Shown piece by piece: positions 27,448 to 35,562 of a stretch of DNA of 64,000 bases (the first letter of the stretch is position 1; each line of letters starts with the position of its first letter). Source of the DNA: JBFHNV01 sp041593595 (GTDB taxonomy: Bacteria > Pseudomonadota > Gammaproteobacteria > HK1); contig JBFHNV010000001.1 in the NCBI GenBank assembly GCA_041593595.1, positions 1-64,000 on the forward strand, in the 5' to 3' direction. The translations under genes were made by a program, and so were the position numbers. The notes below the pieces were generated by a model. It was not told the DNA's origin. It was given only the letters and a program-made list of their open reading frames with translations, and searched no databases.

Positions 27448-28470
27448 ATGAACAGAATGATGACGGCCACCCTGGCCACCGTGATGCTGTGCGCCACCGG
27501 CGCCGCGGACGCCCGCACGCTCAAGCTGCAAGCCAGCTCCGCGCCCGGCGACTGGGCGCACCGCTTCATGACCGAGAACTGGTCGAAGAAGCTCGAGGCC
27601 ATGTCCGGCGGCGATCTGAAGGTGGAGGTGCTGCCCACCAAGGCCGTGGTGCCCCACCGCGAGACCATCGACGCCGTGGCCAACGGCATCCTGGACGGCG
27701 ACCTGAACGCGGTCGCCTATTTCTCCGGCCGCGATCCGGGCTTCGCGCTGATGGGCGACCTCATCGCCGGCTACGACGATCCCGACCAGGTGCAGGCCTT
27801 CTGCATGCACGGCGGCGGCAAGGAGATCCTGCAGAAGCTCTACGACAAGATCCTGCCGGGCAAGATTCACGTGGTGGGCTGCGGGCCCTATGCCAAGGAG
27901 GCGCTGGTCGCGAAGAAGCCCATCAATGGCGTCGACGACCTGAAGGGCGTCAAGATCCGCTCGCCGGAGGGTCTCGCCGCCGAGGTGTTCAAGCGCGCCG
28001 GCGCGGCGCCCGTGTCGCTGCCGTTCTCGGAGGTCTACACCGCGCTCGAGAAAGGCATCGTGGACGCCGCGGACGCGTCGGCCTACGTGAACAACACGGC
28101 GCACGGCATGCACAAGGTGGCCAAGTACCCCCTGTACCCCGGGATCCACTCCATGGCGATCCTGCAGTTCATCGTGAACAAGGATCTCTGGAACAAGATG
28201 AGCGACGCCGAGCGCACCATGCTCGAGGTCTGGTACTACGCCGCCTACACCGCCATGCGACGCGAGGCGGATCTCGAGGATCGCGATCTGGTGGCCAAGG
28301 ACAAGGCGGCCGGCGATCTGACCGTCATCAACTGGCCGCAGACGGAGCGCGACAAGTTCCGCAAGATCGCGGTGGCCGCGTGGGAGGACATGGCCTCGAA
28401 GTCCGACCTCGCCCAGGAGGCGCTGGACGCCCACATCGCCTACATGAAGCGTATCGGCCTGCTCGACTGA
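27448..28470 (+). CDS. dctP: TRAP transporter substrate-binding protein (DctP type)
   Basis: A 340-residue periplasmic binding protein. The ATG at 27448 is preceded by AGGGGG and gives a signal peptide MNRMMTATLATVMLCATG, then AADARTL (cleavage after ADA). The DctP fold shows VKIRSPEGLAAEVFKRAGAAP with the conserved substrate-carboxylate Arg, SLPFSEVYTALEKGIVDAAD and YPLYPGIHSMAILQFIV. It binds an organic acid and hands it to the fused permease downstream. A strong terminator hairpin separates the two genes, which would raise dctP expression over the permease. The neighbouring aldolase and 2-hydroxyacid dehydrogenase suggest a hydroxy- or oxo-acid ligand. Confidence 0.94.
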   Translation: MNRMMTATLATVMLCATGAADARTLKLQASSAPGDWAHRFMTENWSKKLEAMSGGDLKVEVLPTKAVVPHRETIDAVANGILDGDLNAVAYFSGRDPGFALMGDLIAGYDDPDQVQAFCMHGGGKEILQKLYDKILPGKIHVVGCGPYAKEALVAKKPINGVDDLKGVKIRSPEGLAAEVFKRAGAAPVSLPFSEVYTALEKGIVDAADASAYVNNTAHGMHKVAKYPLYPGIHSMAILQFIVNKDLWNKMSDAERTMLEVWYYAAYTAMRREADLEDRDLVAKDKAAGDLTVINWPQTERDKFRKIAVAAWEDMASKSDLAQEALDAHIAYMKRIGLLD

Positions 28471-28490
28471 CGGCCCGCTTCACGCCCTGA

Positions 28491-28526
28491 CGGAGGGGTC
28501 CTGCCGCGGGACCCCTCCGCGTCTTT
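28491..28526 (+). terminator. Intrinsic (Rho-independent) terminator after dctP
   Basis: An 11-bp perfect stem (CGGAGGGGTCC paired with GGACCCCTCCG) with a 7-base loop is followed by CGTCTTTT. It lies 20 bases after the dctP stop. It probably attenuates read-through into dctQM, a common way to make excess periplasmic binding protein. Confidence 0.88.
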
Positions 28527-28559
28527 TCGCACGCACCTCAGCACGCAGGGGGGCAGAGG

Positions 28560-30560
28560 ATGCAGCTCGCCATCTCCAGGGCAATCGACCACGTCAGCCG
28601 GTTCTCCGGGCTGGCCATCGGCCAGCTCTACCTGATCGCGGCATTCTGCACCCTCTACGAGGTCGTCGCCCGCTACGCCTTCGACGCGCCCACTCAGTGG
28701 GCCTTCGAGATGACGCTGGTGCTGTGCGCCACGGCCTGGATGCTGTCATCCGGCTACGTGACGTTACGCAAGCGCCACATCGGCATCACCGTGTTCTACG
28801 TGATGGCGAGCGAGCGCACGCAGTGGAAGCTCGATCTGTTCGCGATGCTGGTGGGCGTCCTCGCGCTGTCGATCCTGGCCGATGACAGCCTCACCCGTTC
28901 TCTCGACGCCATCAGCAACGTGGAGCGCGCCGGCAGCGCGTTCAACTCGCCCGAGCCGCTGATGCTCAAGACGGCGCTGGCGGTCGGCGCCATGCTGTAC
29001 CTGGCGCAGCTGCTGGTGAACCTGCACCGGCACTTCCAGTCGCCCCTGGCGCGCATGCTGGTGTTCGCCTACAGCATCCTCATCTTCGCCCGCCTGGTGA
29101 ACCTGGCCCTCGGCCACGTCGTCGGAGACGCGGGTCTGGTGGCCACCATCAACGGCTGGTTCACCGGCTTCGGCGAGGCGCTGGACCCCACCCAGTGGTG
29201 GAACCTGCGCGATGCGAGCATTGCCCATGTGAGCATCGGCATCGTGGTGGCGCTGATCGCGCTCATGATGACGGGCATGCCGCTCGGCATCGTGACGCTG
29301 ATCATCTCGGTGGCGGCCGCGCTGCTGTTCTTCGGCCCGCGCGGGCTGTATCTGGTCTCCAGCAACGCCTTCGGCCTGCTGGAGAGCTATCCCCTGGTGG
29401 CGGTGCCCTACTTCGTGCTCATGGCCTCCATCATCGAGAAGTCGGGCGTGGCCGAGGACCTGTTCGACGCCATGTCCATCTTCGCCGGCAACCTGCGCGG
29501 CGGCGTCGCGGTGCAGACCGTGGTGGTGGCCGTGGTGATGGCGGCCATGTCCGGGATCATGGGCGGCGAGATCGTGATGCTGGGGCTGGTGGCCCTGCCG
29601 CAGATGCTGCGCCTGGGCTACGACCGGCGCCTGAGTGTCGGCACCATCTGCGCATCCGGATCGCTGGCGACCCTGATCCCGCCGAGCATCGTGATGATCG
29701 TCTACGGCGTGTCGGCGCAGGTGGCCATCGGCGACCTGTTCATCGCCGGTGCGGTTCCAGGCCTGATGCTCGCGTTCTTCTACATCCTGTACGTGCTGAT
29801 CCGCTGCAAGCTGAATCCTTCCCTTGCACCCACCGCGGCGGAGTCGGCCGAGCGCATGGGCACCACCACCCACCTCTCGCCCCAGCGCCTGATGGCGGTC
29901 GTCCTCGCGGTGATGCTGGTGATCTTCGTGCTCGGTTCCATCTACGGCGGCATTGTCTCGGTCACCGAGGCCGCCGGGGTCGGCGTGCTGGGTTCCATGA
30001 TCGTCGCCGCCGTGCGCCGTCGCCTCACCTGGAAGATGCTGCAGACCGCGCTCACCCAGACCATGTCCACCGTGGGCACCATCATCTGGCTGATCATCGG
30101 CGCCGTGAGCTTCGTCGGCATCTACAACCTCATCGGCGGCGGCGACTTCATGCGCAGCCTGTTCTCGGGCCTCGACCTGCCGCCGCGCGGTATCATCTTC
30201 GTGATGATGGGGATCCTGGTGATCCTCGGCACCTTCATGGAGTGGATCGCTATCCTGTTCATCACCGTGCCCATCTTCGCGCCGGTGGTGCAGGACATGG
30301 CGCCGGCGCTGGGCATGGATCCGGCGTGGGCGGCGGTGTGGTTCGGCGTGCTGTTCGTGATGAACATCCAGATCTACTTCCTGTCGCCACCCTTCGGGCC
30401 GGCCTGCTTCTGGCTGAAGTCGGTGGCGCCGCCGGAGGTGACGCTGCAGGAGATCTTCCGCGCGGTGATCCCGTTCATCGGGCTGCAGATCACGGGGCTG
30501 ATGCTGGTGCTGTTCTTCCCGGAGATCGCGCTGTGGCTGCCGCAGGCGCTGACCGGCTGA
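28560..30560 (+). CDS. Fused TRAP transporter permease (DctQ-DctM)
   Basis: A 666-residue inner-membrane protein that joins the small (DctQ, residues about 1-170, four helices, YEVVARYAFDAPTQWAFEM with the DctQ signature) and large (DctM, about 215-666) TRAP subunits. DctM landmarks are MPLGIVTLIISVAAALLFF, SYPLVAVPYFVLMASIIE, IMGGEIVMLGLVALPQML and the PSIVMIVYG stretch. The subunits are joined by extra helices, as in SiaQM-type fusions. It imports the ligand bound by DctP with Na+ co-transport. ATG 28560 follows a GGGGGCAGAGG purine tract. A 39-aa membrane peptide gene follows. Confidence 0.94.
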   Translation: MQLAISRAIDHVSRFSGLAIGQLYLIAAFCTLYEVVARYAFDAPTQWAFEMTLVLCATAWMLSSGYVTLRKRHIGITVFYVMASERTQWKLDLFAMLVGVLALSILADDSLTRSLDAISNVERAGSAFNSPEPLMLKTALAVGAMLYLAQLLVNLHRHFQSPLARMLVFAYSILIFARLVNLALGHVVGDAGLVATINGWFTGFGEALDPTQWWNLRDASIAHVSIGIVVALIALMMTGMPLGIVTLIISVAAALLFFGPRGLYLVSSNAFGLLESYPLVAVPYFVLMASIIEKSGVAEDLFDAMSIFAGNLRGGVAVQTVVVAVVMAAMSGIMGGEIVMLGLVALPQMLRLGYDRRLSVGTICASGSLATLIPPSIVMIVYGVSAQVAIGDLFIAGAVPGLMLAFFYILYVLIRCKLNPSLAPTAAESAERMGTTTHLSPQRLMAVVLAVMLVIFVLGSIYGGIVSVTEAAGVGVLGSMIVAAVRRRLTWKMLQTALTQTMSTVGTIIWLIIGAVSFVGIYNLIGGGDFMRSLFSGLDLPPRGIIFVMMGILVILGTFMEWIAILFITVPIFAPVVQDMAPALGMDPAWAAVWFGVLFVMNIQIYFLSPPFGPACFWLKSVAPPEVTLQEIFRAVIPFIGLQITGLMLVLFFPEIALWLPQALTG

Positions 30561-30570
30561 GGAGGACGAG

Positions 30571-30690
30571 ATGGAAGCGCAAGGCGACGACGACAGCGGC
30601 TACTACGGCATCTGGGCCTCGGTGGGGGGCTTCGTGTTCGGCTTCGCCATCGTGGTGGTTATGTTCACCGTGGCCACCGGGTTTCGCTGA
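30571..30690 (+). CDS. Small single-span membrane protein downstream of the TRAP permease (39 aa)
   Basis: A 39-residue ORF: ATG 30571, strong GGAGG 5 bases upstream, start MEAQGDDDSGYYGIW, then a hydrophobic helix (ASVGGFVFGFAIVVVMFTVA) and TGFR at the C-terminus. It lies 10 bases after the permease stop and is thus probably translated with it. Its acidic N-terminus and single helix make it a candidate TRAP accessory subunit or assembly factor. I know no named family for it; the strong ribosome site argues that it is translated. Confidence 0.65.
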   Translation: MEAQGDDDSGYYGIWASVGGFVFGFAIVVVMFTVATGFR

Positions 30691-30779
30691 CGGCAGACGG
30701 CACCCCGCGTCCGAAGCCGACCCGGGCTGCGGGCGCCTGCGCTGCGTCGGGAAGCGCCCGCGGACCGGGGGCAGGCCGG

Positions 30780-30875
30780 CTAGACGAGCAACGCGGCCAC
30801 GACGACCAGCGCCAGCAGCCACGAGACCATCACGTCCTTCCAACTCGGGTTCATCTCGCGTACCCCGTGCCGCAT
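30780..30875 (-). CDS. Possible membrane microprotein (31 aa), convergent with the TRAP operon
   Basis: A 31-codon minus-strand ORF begins MRHGVREMNPSWKDVMVSWL and ends in LALVVVAALLV, a possible single transmembrane helix. A second in-frame ATG would give 24 residues. No strong ribosome site is visible upstream. It occupies the 280-base gap between the TRAP genes and the thioredoxin-fusion gene, which otherwise holds no recognisable feature. Could be chance. Confidence 0.3.
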   Translation of the reverse strand: MRHGVREMNPSWKDVMVSWLLALVVVAALLV

Positions 30876-30970
30876 GGCTGCCGGTTTCTCGCACGCCAGC
30901 GCCGGGAATGCATTGACAAATCGCAACCCTCGCAGCAACGGCTTTCTGGGGGAGAGCGTTCCCGTGTCCG

Positions 30971-33379
30971 TCAGCGGCCGGGCACGGGGATGCGCGACGG
31001 CGGATAGCACACCGTGTCGCTGCAGGCCTGCACCGTCACGGCCGCGGCGCCCGCGGCGAGCGCCGCCGCCCCCGAGTCGAAATCCGCCGAGATCGAGACT
31101 TCCCCCTCGTAGACCGCCAGCGCCGTGTCCATGAACGACGGCTGGAACCGCCTCGCCGGGGGATAGACCACCCGCACGGGCGTCGTCCCGGCGAAGTGCA
31201 CTTGGGTGGGGATCAGGAAGTCCTCGCTGGCCGGGTTCGCGTTCACATGGTAGCCCTCGGCCACGTGCAGGGTGATCACCACCCGTGTGCCCGCCGCGTC
31301 CACCCTCGAGGCGACGCGCACGAAATCGGCGCTCGTCCGGAGCGCGCCGCCTTGCCCGGGCGTGGCCGACGCGGCGCCTTTGACGCCGCGTGCCGCCTGG
31401 ATCACCGCGCCTGCAGCCGGCGCCTGCAGCGCCGACAGCAGGGCGGGCCAGGCGTCGGGGTAGCGCGCCAGCTCGGCCGCCAGGTGCGGCAGCGCCCGGG
31501 CCGCGGCCTCGGCGTACCGGCCGCCGCCGGTGAAGGAGCCCAGGTCGACCAGGACCTGGATCGCGGCGGAGGTGCCGGAGGGCGCGTCCAGGTCGCCTTC
31601 CTCCGGCAGCTGCACCGGCAACTCGCCGGCCGCCGGCGCCAGGTTCAGCCGGCCGTCCGCGCCCGCGAAGCGCGCAAGCATGGCATCCGCCAGGCGGCCC
31701 GCCCGCTCGCGCCAGACGTCCTCGCCGGTCACGGCGTGCAACGTGAGCAGGCCGCGGGCCAGGTGCGCGTAGTCGGCGAGGAAGCCGTCGCCGCTGGCCC
31801 TGCCCCGGAACACCTGGTGTGCAAGCGCGCCAGTGCCCTCGTCGTACGCGGCCGCCCACACGTGCTGCGCCGCGCGCCGGGCGATGTCTACGAACTCGGG
31901 CTCGCCGAGCGCCTGTCCCGCGGCGGAGAACCCGTCGATGGCCAGCCCGTTGAGATCGACGCCCAGCTTCTCGTCGCGCATTGGTGCCGGGCGCTGGTCG
32001 CGACGCCGCAGCAGCGCCGCCCGGGCCGGCTCCAGGGCGTCCAGCATCGCCATCACGGTGCCGTGACCGCTGCGCTCCAACGCCTCGGACACGGGGCGGC
32101 GCACCCGCAGCACGCCGCCGTCTTCCGCGACGGGTGCTCCGGCGGCGCGCAGGGCCGCCGCGCTGTGCGGCACGATCTCCAGGGCGTACACGTCCAGGAA
32201 GCGGCGGGCGTCGTCCGGGCCCAGGGCCTCGGTGATCTCCTCCGCCGTCCACACGTAGCTCGCGCCCTCGACCCCGTCCACCTGCGCGTCCTCGGCGGTG
32301 TAGAAGCCGCCCTCGGGCGAGCGCATCCGGGTGGCCAGGTACCGTCCGGTGCGCCGCGCCGTTTCCCGATATAGCGGCACACCGAAGCGCGCGTATGCCT
32401 GCGCGTAGACGCGCAACAGCTGCGCGTTGTCGTAGAGCATCTTCTCGAAGTGGGGAACCGACCAGTCGGGGTCCGTGCTGTAGCGGTGGAAGCCACCCGC
32501 CAGGTGGTCCTGGATGCCGCCGTAGGCCATGGCGTCGAGGCTCTCGGTCAGCGCCCGCGCCAGCGCAGCCTCGTTCGATGTTCCCTGCCGGGCGAGCAGC
32601 AGTCCGAGCGTGGGCGAGCGCGGGAACTTCATGGGCCTGTCGCCTTCCAGAAACCCGCCCTGGAAGTCGTCGAAGCGATCGAGCAGGGCACGCAGAGCGG
32701 AGCCCGTCCAGCGCGCCGGCTCGACGGCAGCCGTGGCGTTGCCGTCCCCCGCTGCGCCGACACGGCGAAGGGCCTGCTGGACGCGCCGCGCTGTCGCCAC
32801 CACGTCGGCCCGGCGCGTGGCCCACGCGAGGTGAATGGCCTCGAGCACCTCCGGGAACCCCGCGTTCCCGTGCTCGTCGCGCTTGGGCGGGAAGTAGCTG
32901 CCCGCGAAGAACGGTTCCCGATCCGGGGTCAGAAAGACGTTGTTCGGCCAGCCACCCGTGCCCGAGAGGAGCTGGCGCGCGTGCATGTAGACGCGATCCA
33001 CGTCCGGGCGCTGCTCGCGATCCACCTTGACGTTGACGAACCACCGGTTCATCTGCGCCGCGATGGCCGGGTCGGAGTACAGCGTGCGCTCCGCCACGTG
33101 GCACCAGAAGCAGGTGCTGTAGCCCACCGACAGGAAGATCGGCTTGTCCTCGGCCCGGGCCCGCGTGAACGCCTCGGGACCCCACGGGTACCACTCCACC
33201 GGATTGTCGGCGTGCAGGAGCAGGTAGGGCGAAGCGGAGCCCGTCAGGCGGTGACCGGCGCCCGACCCGGGCTGCGCCGGGTCCGCGGCCGTCCCCGCCT
33301 GGGGCGCCAGCAGGACGAGCGCCACCGCCAGCGTGCGGGCCGCGCGTCGCCATCGGAGCGTTGCTGTTGCGTGGTGCAC
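30971..33379 (-). CDS. Thioredoxin-domain (DUF255/SSP411-like) protein fused to a DsbD-alpha-like domain
   Basis: About 802 residues from a GTG at 33379; the start is uncertain because an in-frame ATG at 33484 also exists, but the later start leaves the signal peptide (RRAARTLAVALVLLAPQAGT) at a normal distance. The N-terminal thioredoxin-like domain has LLLHADNPVEWYPWGPEAF and SVGYSTCFWCHVAERT with a CxxC motif, then GGWPNNVFLTPD, followed by a long (alpha/alpha)6 region, all as in DUF255/SSP411 (YyaL) proteins. The last 150 residues match DsbD N-terminal domain style: YHVNANPASEDFLIPTQVHF and a QACSDTVCYPP Cys pair. Probably a periplasmic thiol-disulfide enzyme. Two redox modules on one chain suggest it may reduce its own Cys or relay electrons. 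Confidence 0.85.
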   Translation of the reverse strand: MHHATATLRWRRAARTLAVALVLLAPQAGTAADPAQPGSGAGHRLTGSASPYLLLHADNPVEWYPWGPEAFTRARAEDKPIFLSVGYSTCFWCHVAERTLYSDPAIAAQMNRWFVNVKVDREQRPDVDRVYMHARQLLSGTGGWPNNVFLTPDREPFFAGSYFPPKRDEHGNAGFPEVLEAIHLAWATRRADVVATARRVQQALRRVGAAGDGNATAAVEPARWTGSALRALLDRFDDFQGGFLEGDRPMKFPRSPTLGLLLARQGTSNEAALARALTESLDAMAYGGIQDHLAGGFHRYSTDPDWSVPHFEKMLYDNAQLLRVYAQAYARFGVPLYRETARRTGRYLATRMRSPEGGFYTAEDAQVDGVEGASYVWTAEEITEALGPDDARRFLDVYALEIVPHSAAALRAAGAPVAEDGGVLRVRRPVSEALERSGHGTVMAMLDALEPARAALLRRRDQRPAPMRDEKLGVDLNGLAIDGFSAAGQALGEPEFVDIARRAAQHVWAAAYDEGTGALAHQVFRGRASGDGFLADYAHLARGLLTLHAVTGEDVWRERAGRLADAMLARFAGADGRLNLAPAAGELPVQLPEEGDLDAPSGTSAAIQVLVDLGSFTGGGRYAEAAARALPHLAAELARYPDAWPALLSALQAPAAGAVIQAARGVKGAASATPGQGGALRTSADFVRVASRVDAAGTRVVITLHVAEGYHVNANPASEDFLIPTQVHFAGTTPVRVVYPPARRFQPSFMDTALAVYEGEVSISADFDSGAAALAAGAAAVTVQACSDTVCYPPSRIPVPGR

Positions 33380-33561
33380 CAGGATTCGCGTTTCGCCGGG
33401 TGCCCGGTCGGGCTTGGCGGGTTGTGAGACAACCAGGCGGCCACCAGGTTCCCGCGCGCCGACACGCACCATCGGCCCGGCCACGCGCCCGCAGGCTGCC
33501 GCCGAGCCACCCGCGGCCCTAAATTGCTGTTCCGAGCCGCGCTACACGCGTTGAGCCGGGC

Positions 33562-33663
33562 GGAGGAAGGCAGGGGTCGGTGGGCCACGCCGTGAATCCA
33601 TCCCTGGACGCTCGAACGCGGCATCCCTGCCGCGTACGGGCCCACCGACCCCCGCCTTCCTCC
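33562..33663 (-). repeat. Palindromic intergenic element, copy 2 (reverse orientation)
   Basis: Arms 33562-33586 and 33639-33663 pair over 25 bases with a single mismatch (GGAGGAAGGCAGGGGTCGGT against ACCGACCCCCGCCTTCCTCC). Read on the minus strand, the core contains CCGTACGCGGCAGGGATGCC, GCGTTCGAGCGTCCAGGG and ATGGATTCACGGCG, the same core as copies at 22480 and 59652. It fills most of the gap of about 320 bases between the thioredoxin-fusion gene and the HpaI-type aldolase gene; the rest of that gap shows no further gene. Confidence 0.8.
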
Positions 33664-33698
33664 TCGGTGGCCCGTGATCTGCGGCTCGGCGCAGCCAT

Positions 33699-34457
33699 TT
33701 AATCGCGCATCGCGGCCAGGCGCTCCTGCACCGCGGCGGTGAAGATCCGGTTGTCGCTGCCGCCGATGGTCACCAGATCGAAGCCGAGCGCGATCATCTT
33801 CTTGGCGTAGGTCGTGGTGATGCAGTGGATGCCGGCGCGCACCTTGGCCTTCTTGCACGCCGCGAGGATGCGCTCGATGGCCTTGACCACTTCCGGCTGG
33901 TCCTGGTCCAGCTTCGGCGTGTGCCCCATGGACAGGCTCAAGTCGCTGGGGCCGATGTACACGCCGGTGAGGTCCTTGGTAGCCACGATGGCGTCCACGT
34001 TCTCCAGCGCCTGCACCGTCTCGATCATGGCCAGCGTGATGACCTCGCCGTTGGCCTTGGTCGGGTAGTCGGCACCGTAGGTCATCAGGGCGCGGGTGGG
34101 GCCGAAGCTGCGGGTGCCGCGTGGTGCGTAGTGGGCCCAGCGCACCAGGTTCTCCGCGTCGTCGGGGGTATTCACCATCGGACAGATGATCCCCAGCGCC
34201 CCCGCGTCCAGCAGCTTCATGATGATGCCGGGCTCGAGCCACGGCACCCGCGCCATCGGCGTGGCGGTACCGGGCTCCAGCGCCTGCAGCATGGAGAGCG
34301 CCGAGAGGTAGTCATTCAGCCCGTGCTGCAGGTCGATGACGATGGAGTCGAAGTCCTGCCGCGCGACGATCTCGGCGGTGATGGTGTTGGGCATGGACAA
34401 CCATGCATTGACGCCCGCCTTGCCGCCGCTCCAGGTCTTGCGCAGCCGGTTCTTCAT
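33699..34457 (-). CDS. HpcH/HpaI-family aldolase (2-keto-3-deoxy acid aldolase type)
   Basis: A 252-residue TIM-barrel class II aldolase. The N-terminus MKNRLRKTWSGGKAGVNAWL is followed by the substrate/metal region DSIVIDLQHGLNDY, MARVPWLEPGIIMKLLDAGALGI and AMIETVQALENVDAI (metal-binding Glu) and YIGPSDLSLSMG (metal-binding Asp). Family members cleave 2-keto-3-deoxy acids or 4-hydroxy-2-oxoacids to pyruvate plus an aldehyde. It is followed downstream only by the palindromic element and upstream by a dehydrogenase and RraA gene on the same strand. With the TRAP importer 3 kb away it fits uptake and breakdown of an organic acid. Confidence 0.9.
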   Translation of the reverse strand: MKNRLRKTWSGGKAGVNAWLSMPNTITAEIVARQDFDSIVIDLQHGLNDYLSALSMLQALEPGTATPMARVPWLEPGIIMKLLDAGALGIICPMVNTPDDAENLVRWAHYAPRGTRSFGPTRALMTYGADYPTKANGEVITLAMIETVQALENVDAIVATKDLTGVYIGPSDLSLSMGHTPKLDQDQPEVVKAIERILAACKKAKVRAGIHCITTTYAKKMIALGFDLVTIGGSDNRIFTAAVQERLAAMRD

Positions 34458-34526
34458 GTGCTTCGGGACTCCTCGTTTGATGCGGGCGCGCCCGCGGCGC
34501 GCCGGGTTCGTGTGTGGGCTCGCGGC

Positions 34527-35552
34527 TCAGTCGCTGCCGCTGCCATGCGCGCTTCCCGCGCGACGGCGCGCAGGGTCAAGCACCTCGCGGTTGACCACCA
34601 CGTCCGGCGACAGGCGGCCGTCGAAGGCATCGAGGATGTTCTGGGTGGCCATGACGCCCATGCGGATCCCCGCCTCCAGGCTCACCCCGGCGCAGTGGGG
34701 GCTGAAGATGACGTTGTCGCAGGCGAACAGCGGGTGCGTGAGATCCGGCGACGCGGGCTCGCATTCGAACACGTCCACCCCCGCACCCGCCAGAGCCTTG
34801 CGCCGCAGGGCATCCGCCAGGGCGTCCTCGTCCACGATGCCGCCGCGAGCGGTGTTCACGACGATGGCGGTGGGCTTCATGACGGCCAGCTCGGCGGCAC
34901 CGATCATCCTGCGGGTCTCGGGCGTGAGGGGCGTGTTCACCGACACCACGTCGGCCCCCGGCAGGGCGGCGCGGAAATCCGCCACCGGCGTGCAGCCGGC
35001 GGCCTGGATGATGCCCTGGTCGATGTAGGGATCGCAGGCCATGACGCGCATGCCGAAGGCCTTGGCCCGCGGCGCCAGCAGGCGCCCGATGCGCCCGAAG
35101 CCGAGGATCAGCAGCGTCTTGTCCTGGACGTCCGCCGGCAGCATGGCGCCGCGCAGCGCGTCGAAGCGGCCCTCGCGCACGCCCTGGTCGTGGGCCTGAC
35201 AGCGCTTGGCCAGCGCCAGGATCTGGAACATGGCGTGCTCCGCCACCGACACCGAGTTGGCGCCGGGGCAGATGGTGAGCGGGATGCCGCGCTCGGTGAG
35301 CGCCTGGACGTCCACCGCGTCGTAGCCCACGCCGTGGCGTGACACCACCATCAGGTTGCGTGCGGCGTCGATGACCTGGCGGTCGATCACCGCGGTGCGC
35401 ACCAGCAGGCCGTGGGCGTCGCTGGCTGCCTCGGCCAGCGCCGGACCCCGCAGGTGGTCGGTGATGGCCACCTCCACGTCGTCGCGCTCGCGGGCGAGGC
35501 GCATGCCCTCCTCGCGGATGCCCTTGATGAACAGGAGCTTCTTCTTTGCCAT
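34527..35552 (-). CDS. D-isomer-specific 2-hydroxyacid dehydrogenase (SerA-like)
   Basis: A 341-residue NAD-dependent enzyme. Catalytic-domain start AKKKLLFIKGIREEGM; SRHGVGYDAVDVQAL; Rossmann motif LILGFGRIGRLLAP (GxGxxG at about residue 150); catalytic Arg in NTARGGIVDEDAL, Glu in FECEPASPD, His in SPHCAGVSLEAG. All three catalytic residues are intact. It reduces 2-oxo acids or oxidises D-2-hydroxy acids; because it sits between an HpaI aldolase and RraA gene, it is probably catabolic rather than the serine-biosynthetic SerA. The C-terminus lacks an ACT domain, consistent with this. Only 10 bases separate it from the RraA stop. Confidence 0.9.
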   Translation of the reverse strand: MAKKKLLFIKGIREEGMRLARERDDVEVAITDHLRGPALAEAASDAHGLLVRTAVIDRQVIDAARNLMVVSRHGVGYDAVDVQALTERGIPLTICPGANSVSVAEHAMFQILALAKRCQAHDQGVREGRFDALRGAMLPADVQDKTLLILGFGRIGRLLAPRAKAFGMRVMACDPYIDQGIIQAAGCTPVADFRAALPGADVVSVNTPLTPETRRMIGAAELAVMKPTAIVVNTARGGIVDEDALADALRRKALAGAGVDVFECEPASPDLTHPLFACDNVIFSPHCAGVSLEAGIRMGVMATQNILDAFDGRLSPDVVVNREVLDPARRRAGSAHGSGSD

Positions 35553-35562
35553 GACCCGGGTC

